A stretch of 11,561 bases of DNA from the NCBI GenBank assembly GCA_024640385.1, contig JAHEFC010000065.1, positions 1-11,561 on the forward strand, read 5' to 3'. Position 1 is the stretch's first letter. Every line of letters starts with the position of its first letter. The notes below the pieces were generated by a model, which searched no databases, was not told where the DNA came from, and was given only the letters and a program-made list of their open reading frames with translations. Both the position numbers and the translations under genes were made by a program. The DNA is from Sphingobacteriales bacterium (GTDB lineage: Bacteria; Bacteroidota; Bacteroidia; Chitinophagales; Chitinophagaceae). Positions 1-4,624 of the stretch are shown piece by piece.

Positions 1-249
1 CCTTCAGCTTCTACACAACCAGTGGGAGGTGGCAATCGGGGATCGGGTGGAGCGTCAACGCAACCTGTGGGGGGAGGCGATCGGGGACCATCAGCGTCCA
101 CACAACCAGCCGGGGGACGCAACCGTTCTTCAGGTAATTATGGGTCATCCGCACGTCCTTCCACATCTAACAGGAGCAGCGGTTTTAGCGGTGGCGGCGG
201 CGGTTTTGGCGGAGGTGGAAGAGGCGGCGGCGGCGGCAGAAGACGATAA
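1..249 (+). CDS. C-terminal part of a glycine-rich repeat protein (5' end outside window)
   Basis: The frame is open from the first base to TAA at 247-249, so only the last 82 residues are seen. They contain three imperfect tandem units of 14-15 residues built on A-S-T-Q-P-(V/A)-G-G-(G/R)-(N/D)-R, then a Ser/Asn/Arg-rich stretch, and finally a poly-glycine tract broken by Phe and Arg that ends in three arginines. No folded domain is present in this part. Such tails are typical of disordered linkers or surface and RNA-binding tails; nothing here decides the function, and the domain that would identify the protein lies upstream of the window. The gene converges on the next one with only 10 nt between the two stop codons. 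I do not recognise the family. A GTG at 22 could be called as a start, but the reading frame clearly continues to its left. Confidence 0.7.
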   Translation, partial: PSASTQPVGGGNRGSGGASTQPVGGGDRGPSASTQPAGGRNRSSGNYGSSARPSTSNRSSGFSGGGGGFGGGGRGGGGGRRR

Positions 250-259
250 TTACTCTTTT

Positions 260-733
260 CTACCTGAGTGGCACATTAGACACACTCATATCCCTGACAG
301 ACACATATTTCCCATTTCTTTTTTCAAACAGGGCCATATAATTACCTGTATTGATAACAATACTCGCAGAGTCAAGGAGTTCAAAATAGCCAATCTCTAC
401 AACCTGGTTCCCGTCACTGGAAGGAAATACTTCCCTGGTTTTAAAAGAAATAGTATTGGTATTTGAATCCAGGTCGGATTTCAGAAATTCTATAATGGCA
501 TCTTTGCCTACCAACGGTGCCCTGTTCTGGTAATAAGTTATGGCATCATCGGCATAATAACCGATGTTTCTGAGTTCGCCGGAGTTATAGACCTGGGCAA
601 ATGCATCTTCTTTTGCCTGGATCTCTTTTTTGATCTGCTCTTTATCTACCTGGGTGGTTGAGATGGAATTACAGGAGATCAGCATTGAAGTGATGAATCC
701 TGACAGTACTGTGTTTAAAATAATATTTTTCAT
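260..733 (-). CDS. DUF4440/SnoaL-like (NTF2-fold) lipoprotein
   Basis: This is a 157-residue protein. Residues 1-20 form a lipoprotein signal peptide (Lys at position 2, a hydrophobic core, then L-I-S before Cys21), so the mature protein should be lipid-anchored and face the periplasm or outer membrane. Residues about 33-150 resemble the DUF4440/SnoaL-like NTF2 superfamily: an N-terminal helix (KEIQAKEDAFAQVYNSG), a short segment D-D-A-I-T-Y-Y, a G-K-D-A-I-I-E-F helix, then beta strands ending in a G-N-Y-M-A-L-F-E and G-K-Y-V-S-V-R-D-M pattern. Family members are often small-ligand binding or steroid-isomerase-like proteins, mostly of unknown substrate. The start at 733 is supported by the signal peptide and by an AGGAAG-like Shine-Dalgarno about 7 nt upstream. 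It is divergent from the ion channel gene across 112 bp and convergent with the glycine-rich gene. The domain assignment is by sequence pattern; the function is unknown. Confidence 0.8.
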   Translation of the reverse strand: MKNIILNTVLSGFITSMLISCNSISTTQVDKEQIKKEIQAKEDAFAQVYNSGELRNIGYYADDAITYYQNRAPLVGKDAIIEFLKSDLDSNTNTISFKTREVFPSSDGNQVVEIGYFELLDSASIVINTGNYMALFEKRNGKYVSVRDMSVSNVPLR

Positions 734-782
734 AATCGCTTCCTGGTAATTTACAACGTAAAGCTAACATATTCAACAATAC

Positions 783-821
783 ATCAGCAGGAACAGCGTT
801 TTACATTATATACCTGCTGAT
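783..821. promoter_or_regulatory. Inverted repeat in divergent intergenic region
   Basis: Two perfect 9-bp arms, ATCAGCAGG (783-791) and CCTGCTGAT (813-821), are separated by a 21-nt AT-rich spacer. They lie between the DUF4440 lipoprotein and the ion channel gene, with the right arm ending 24 nt before the channel's ATG. The element could be a dyad operator for both divergent genes or a hairpin in the channel mRNA leader. There is no T-run, so it is not a typical terminator. The arms are seen in the sequence; the role is inferred. Confidence 0.4.
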
Positions 822-845
822 CCGGCAGAATGGGCAAACTATTTT

Positions 846-1808
846 ATGAAGAGACTGATACTATCTGTGATTTTCATCTTATCTGCATACGCCGCCGCAT
901 GGGCGCAGGATGTGAAAAAAGATACCGTGCTGGTAGGCATTTATATTACCAGTATCCATGATATCGACTTTAAACAAAAAGAATTTGCCACCACGTTCTG
1001 GCTCTGGCTGAAATACAAAAATCCGGAATTGGATTTTGTCAATAACCTCGAAGTGTCTAACGCCAAAACTGTTGACAAAGCATTTTCCACGATCGACACC
1101 ACGGGAGGCCGCATTTTCCTGCAGATGAAATTGCAATGTGTTTTAAAGGATTCCTGGAAGATTTCGAATTTTCCGTTTGACGAGCAGAAGCTCCGAATAT
1201 TCCTGGAAAACTCCCAGTTTGATGCCTCAACCATGGTCTTTATGCCCGATACCCTGGGAGAGCATTATGACAAACGCTATACCCTGCGGGGCTGGAATGT
1301 GGACAGTTGTATTATCAGCGCTGGAAAAAAAGTATACCCTACTGCATTTGGTAATGAAGCTGCTGTAAAGCAAGAGTCTGAATACAGTATTTTTCGTGTC
1401 CGCCTCTCTATCAAAAGAGATGCCATAGGTTTATTCTGGAAAATGTTCCTGGGCATGTACCTGGCTTTTTTCATTTCCTATATCTGCTTTTATATCCATT
1501 CAGACAGCATGGATTCCCGTTTCGGACTCAGTGTGGGTTCATTATTTGCCGTGATCGGTAACAAGTACATTATTGATTCTTCCCTGCCGGAATCGTCTTC
1601 ATTTACACTGGTAGATGCGTTGCATGGGATTACCCTGTTTTTCATCTTGATCGTGATCGCAGCCAATGCCTATTCACTGCGGTTGATCAAACAGAACAAA
1701 ATCCAGCAGGGGATCCACTTCGATAATGCTATTGCTTTGATCGTTCTGATTTCTTACCTGGGATTGAATATCTGGCTGATCTGGCGGGCCGTATCCGGTG
1801 CTTTGTAG
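846..1808 (+). CDS. Pentameric ligand-gated ion channel homologue (GLIC/ELIC-type)
   Basis: This 320-residue protein has the full architecture of a prokaryotic pLGIC subunit. Residues 1-20 are a signal peptide ending A-W-A before Gln21. Residues about 25-190 are the beta-sandwich ligand-binding domain, with V-G-I-Y-I-T-S-I-H-D-I, the W-L-W-L-K-Y strand (52-57) and the signature N-F-P-F-D-E-Q (108-114). M1 is about 196-217, pore helix M2 about 224-243, the M2-M3 loop carries L-P (247-248), M3 is about 255-278 and M4 about 293-315. Like other bacterial members it lacks the Cys-loop disulfide: Leu116 and Asp102 sit at the cysteine positions, and Cys98 is not one of them. Aligned by eye to GLIC, Asp223 falls at the -2' selectivity position (acidic, suggesting cation preference) and Phe234 at the 9' gate. 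M1 has none of the usual prolines. The length is normal for the family. Subunits would form a homopentamer in the inner membrane. The ligand cannot be told from sequence. Confidence 0.88.
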   Translation: MKRLILSVIFILSAYAAAWAQDVKKDTVLVGIYITSIHDIDFKQKEFATTFWLWLKYKNPELDFVNNLEVSNAKTVDKAFSTIDTTGGRIFLQMKLQCVLKDSWKISNFPFDEQKLRIFLENSQFDASTMVFMPDTLGEHYDKRYTLRGWNVDSCIISAGKKVYPTAFGNEAAVKQESEYSIFRVRLSIKRDAIGLFWKMFLGMYLAFFISYICFYIHSDSMDSRFGLSVGSLFAVIGNKYIIDSSLPESSSFTLVDALHGITLFFILIVIAANAYSLRLIKQNKIQQGIHFDNAIALIVLISYLGLNIWLIWRAVSGAL

Positions 1809-1862
1809 TTTGTTTAAGAGTAAGTATTCTTTTTTTCTTTTTAACCCTATCTAAATCTTTGT

Positions 1863-1883
1863 AAATAACATCATTGGATATTA
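1863..1883 (+). promoter_or_regulatory. Motif pair shared with the LytTR upstream region
   Basis: A 13-mer AAATAACATCATT (1863-1875) overlaps an 11-mer ATTGGATATTA (1873-1883) in the 184-bp gap before the propeller/AraC gene. Both words recur exactly upstream of the LytTR gene, at 3717-3729 and 3700-3710. The core ATAACATCA ends 120 bp before the TTG start here and 121 bp before the LytTR ATG. The rest of the gap (1809-1992) is AT-rich; a T-run at about 1828-1842 has no hairpin before it. A regulatory role is inferred. Confidence 0.35.
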
Positions 1884-1992
1884 TCCAGGGGATTGTAATT
1901 TCTGAGACAAGTTTAACAGCCTGCTGTAATAAATATTTTTTAAATTACAGATTATGTTAATTGTAGCAACCCTGTAATTTTCAATGTAATAA

Positions 1993-3657
1993 TTGGCTGC
2001 AAAATTGAATTTCAAATTATTATACATTCTAATTTTATTTTTTCCAATTCTGGCGAAAAGCCAGGACACCAGTTTTGTGGCTAAGCATTTTTTTTCAACG
2101 CCTGTCCGAAATGTGTTTACTGTCAGTGATGAAATTTATGTGAAAACAGGAGATGGGCTTTACAAACTGGTGGGGCAGCATTGGGAGCTGCAGAAAATGA
2201 AATTTGAAAAGGCTTATGTTTTTTTTGACAAGGATTTTTTTGAAGCTGATTATTTGCCGAACCGGTATCTGTACAATGCGGAACCTATTTCTTACCTGAT
2301 CCCACAGAAATCTATTAAAAACGCATCTAAGGCCGATGTGGGCAACCGCTTATTTGTCTCGGCTGGTGGATCATTATTTGAATATGCCATAAACAACAAC
2401 TACAATCATTATTACGAGGGGTCGTCCATTCGTGATATCTACCTGGAACAGGGTCTTAAGGTAATAAGCAGTTACTCCGGGATATTTGTAAATGACACCA
2501 TAAAAATCAGGAAGCCTGAATATTCTAACGGATATCTACGGAAGATCCGGAACAGATATTTCCTCTCTTCGGATCATTTATTTGAACTCGTACCTCCGGC
2601 AGAGTTTCGGGAAATAAGCTCCGGTGTCAATGTTTTTGCAGGCTATTCCCGCAAACTGGTAGAGTATAAAAACAATATATATTCTCTCAATACCAAGTCT
2701 TTTAACAGGCTGGACAGTAGTTTCAATCTGCAGCCCATTCACCAGGGGTTTGAATACTACGACATGGAATTGGTGGGCGACAAATTGCTGTTTTGCACCC
2801 AAACGGGTGAACTATTTGCTTACGATGGTCAGTCGGTAAATCAGATCTTAAAACTAAGAACCCGTATCCGGGATATTTATTCTTTCAAAAACACCGTTTA
2901 TCTTTCCTCAGATGATGGAGCGTATACCATTGAAGGGTTGAATCCGGCTACACTCAGGCTTTTTTCAAATACCCCCTTTACTGTAATGGTGTTGATCGAT
3001 GCCCAGAGAAACACCTGGATCTCCACCGAAAACGGGCTGTATTTATTGCCGGATAAAAAGAAGGAACTGATTCCCTATATCAGCAATGTGGAATTCAACC
3101 GGGGAGCGCTGACCCTTTATAACGACACGGTGTATGCCGGGGCCATATCCGGGCTTTATGTTATTGATTGTTACCAGGTAGTAAAGAATTTCCTGCCCGT
3201 TTATTTCAATAGAATCCAGGCAAATAAAACAGAGCAGAGTAAAAAATTGGTTTTTTATGGTACAGGCCTGATCATTTTACTCACAGGACTGGGATTTGGT
3301 TACCAGGCTTATAAGAGAAAGAAAGCCAGGCTTATTATCCCGCAAAAAGAGGAAACCCCCTCATTAACCATTGATCAGATTGCCGAAGCCATCAGGTCTC
3401 ATAATATCATGACGGTGGAAGGTCTGGCCGAGTTTTATAAAACAAATACTGTTCAGCTTAACCGCCAATTCAAAGCATTCGACACTACACCGGGTAAATT
3501 CATGAAAACTGTCAAGATCAATTATGCCCGTGAGCTGCTCAAAAATAAAGTTCCCATGGCAGAAGTTGCTGCTAAATTGGGCTATTCAGCCAGCTTCATC
3601 AAAAAAGAGTTGAAGGAAATCGGGTTTAAACCGGGCCGAAGTTCAACAGGTCATTGA
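1993..3657 (+). CDS. Membrane-anchored beta-propeller sensor with cytoplasmic AraC-type HTH
   Basis: This is a 554-residue one-protein transmembrane regulator. Residues 1-24 are a signal peptide or anchor (L-L-Y-I-L-I-L-F-F-P-I-L-A). Residues about 25-400 form a periplasmic, beta-rich region with repeated short strands of propeller type, such as NTWISTENGLYLLP starting at residue 340, and G-L-Y and S-G-L-Y turns. A single membrane helix at about 419-437 is followed by a basic K-R-K-K-A-R stop-transfer sequence. Residues about 459-549 are an AraC-family domain with two HTHs: the first near 473-495, the second around P-M-A-E-V-A-A-K-L-G-Y (521-531). It resembles a hybrid two-component system with the kinase and receiver removed, so ligand binding outside would act directly on the DNA-binding end. 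The start is odd: the frame holds ATG-TAA-TAA at 1984-1992, then TTG at 1993. TTG (1993 or 2005) is required to keep the signal peptide, because the next in-frame ATG is at 2197. It lies 190 bp before the LytTR gene. Domain calls are by pattern; the ligand and targets are unknown. Confidence 0.82.
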   Translation: MAAKLNFKLLYILILFFPILAKSQDTSFVAKHFFSTPVRNVFTVSDEIYVKTGDGLYKLVGQHWELQKMKFEKAYVFFDKDFFEADYLPNRYLYNAEPISYLIPQKSIKNASKADVGNRLFVSAGGSLFEYAINNNYNHYYEGSSIRDIYLEQGLKVISSYSGIFVNDTIKIRKPEYSNGYLRKIRNRYFLSSDHLFELVPPAEFREISSGVNVFAGYSRKLVEYKNNIYSLNTKSFNRLDSSFNLQPIHQGFEYYDMELVGDKLLFCTQTGELFAYDGQSVNQILKLRTRIRDIYSFKNTVYLSSDDGAYTIEGLNPATLRLFSNTPFTVMVLIDAQRNTWISTENGLYLLPDKKKELIPYISNVEFNRGALTLYNDTVYAGAISGLYVIDCYQVVKNFLPVYFNRIQANKTEQSKKLVFYGTGLIILLTGLGFGYQAYKRKKARLIIPQKEETPSLTIDQIAEAIRSHNIMTVEGLAEFYKTNTVQLNRQFKAFDTTPGKFMKTVKINYARELLKNKVPMAEVAAKLGYSASFIKKELKEIGFKPGRSSTGH

Positions 3658-3679
3658 TCCGGATTAACTGCAATAAACA

Positions 3680-3729
3680 ATTGATATTCAATATTTTGGA
3701 TTGGATATTACAGCAGAAATAACATCATT
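3680..3729 (+). promoter_or_regulatory. Repeat cluster upstream of LytTR gene
   Basis: In the 190-bp AT-rich gap before the LytTR gene lie a short dyad ATTGAtatTCAAT (3680-3692), a related direct word ATTGGATATTA (3700-3710) starting 20 bp after ATTGATATT, and the 13-mer AAATAACATCATT (3717-3729). The last two words are also found before the propeller/AraC gene. Two like words about two helical turns apart suit a dimeric activator of AraC or LytTR type. A near-palindrome CATTGGCCAAATG (3760-3772) follows. The matches are seen directly; binding is inferred. Confidence 0.35.
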
Positions 3730-3847
3730 AATAAAATATTTTTTATTTGTAATTAATTGCATTGGCCAAATGTTTTCAGGTTTCAAACTTTCAAGAACTT
3801 CAGGGTGTCTTCTGACTATTCGTTCAAAGTAAAAAGCCCCTTTCATT

Positions 3848-4327
3848 ATGATCCGAGCAATTGCCGCAGTTAATTATGCAAAAACCGGGAATTCCAACCA
3901 GGATGTCAATGGTTTTGAAACTACTATGGAGCCGGTTAAAGACCTTGGATACCCGGTAATTGGCAGGGAAAACAATGTAGTTGCAAAATCGCTTCATGAC
4001 CGGGAAGACTTCATCCTGGTTAAGAACGAGCATAAGATGATCAATCTACAGGTTAAGGATATCATGTATATAGAGGGCAAAGGCAATTATGTTTCATTCT
4101 TCACCACGAAGACAAAAATACTGACCCTGCAGACCATGAAAAATCTGGAATCCTTCCTGCTACCCTACCTGTTTGTGCGGGTACATAAATCATTCCTGGT
4201 ATCCTTCCACTATGTGGAGGCGATTGACAACAGCGCGGTCTGGATCAAAAATACAGAAATACCCATCGGAGATTCTTACCGCGAAAACCTCCGGACATTT
4301 TTGAACGCCAATACTAAACAAATTTAA
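3848..4327 (+). CDS. Stand-alone LytTR-family DNA-binding regulator
   Basis: This is a 159-residue protein. Residues about 54-155 form a LytTR domain, the beta-rich DNA-binding fold of LytR/AlgR response regulators. The hallmarks are D-I-M-Y-I-E-G-K-G-N-Y-V (71-82), the L-F-V-R-V-H-K-S-F-L-V segment (about 108-118) and I-P-I-G-D-S-Y-R (138-145). In place of a receiver domain there is only a 50-residue N-terminal stretch with no recognisable phosphorylation site, so any input must come from a partner, ligand or expression level. The start at 3848 gives an unusual Ala/Asn-rich leader, and Met27 (3926) is an alternative; neither has a clear Shine-Dalgarno. It lies just downstream of the membrane AraC sensor and upstream of the glycan cassette, in the same orientation as both. 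Orphan LytTR proteins are common in Bacteroidota. The domain call is secure; the target genes are inferred at most. Confidence 0.85.
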   Translation: MIRAIAAVNYAKTGNSNQDVNGFETTMEPVKDLGYPVIGRENNVVAKSLHDREDFILVKNEHKMINLQVKDIMYIEGKGNYVSFFTTKTKILTLQTMKNLESFLLPYLFVRVHKSFLVSFHYVEAIDNSAVWIKNTEIPIGDSYRENLRTFLNANTKQI

Positions 4328-4341
4328 CTGGTAGCTTCAGT

Positions 4342-4597
4342 TTACTGATACTTGCATTTTGCTGGTACTAACTCCAGGCAGGGTTTCCCATATATGCCTT
4401 TTACAGTTAAATCAATCATCAATCCCCCGGGAAATACCTTACCATTGATATCTGTCACAATATCAAACGCACTATTCTGAGATAAATCATTTCTAATGGG
4501 TACATAAATCAGGAACTTCACCGTCTGATAAATATGTATCCTTCGCAGATGTCTTCAGCATTCTTACTGTAAAAAGATCGTGATATAGTGGCTGGTT
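4342..4597 (-). pseudogene. Possible frameshifted gene remnant
   Basis: The gap between the LytTR gene and the glucosidase is not featureless on the minus strand. From 4521 down to a TAA at 4342-4344 a frame opened by GTG gives 59 residues of protein-like composition (for example F-D-I-V-T-D-I-N-G-K-V-F-P-G-G, later P-C-L-E-L-V-P-A-K-C). Immediately upstream a second frame is open from 4597 and reads V-R-M-L-K-T-S-A-K-D-T-Y-L-S-D-G before running to a stop. Removing one base near 4519-4521 would join the two into about 84 residues. There is no good ATG, Shine-Dalgarno or complete domain, and I do not recognise the family. It may be the decayed C-terminus of a secreted beta-rich protein, or chance. 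The remaining part of the gap (4598-4624) is the leader of the glucosidase gene. Confidence 0.35.
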
Positions 4598-4603
4598 TTA
4601 ATG

Positions 4604-4612
4604 ATAACATCA
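4604..4612 (+). promoter_or_regulatory. Third copy of ATAACATCA motif, at glucosidase start
   Basis: ATAACATCA, the core of the longer word shared by the two regulator genes upstream, occurs here and ends 12 nt before the glucosidase ATG. Only nine bases match and the distance to the start differs from the other two copies (about 120 bp). It is therefore weaker support for a common binding site. Confidence 0.22.
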
Positions 4613-4624
4613 ATTCATTGAGTT

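Noticed and set aside
29..466. 145-residue plus-strand frame overlapping the glycine-rich end and the DUF4440 gene
   Set aside because: It is a frame-shadow of the Gly-rich repeat followed by antisense of the lipoprotein gene, with no domain-like pattern.
1826..1842. T-run after the channel gene as a terminator
   Set aside because: No stable GC stem precedes the T-run.
1850..1861. Possible Bacteroidota -7 promoter box (TA....TTTG) before the propeller/AraC gene
   Set aside because: The spacing between TA and TTTG is two bases too long and no TTG sits at the -33 distance.
3772..3804. Two TTCAGG words before the LytTR gene as operator repeats
   Set aside because: Six-base words in a short region are expected by chance, and the spacing is not a whole number of helical turns.
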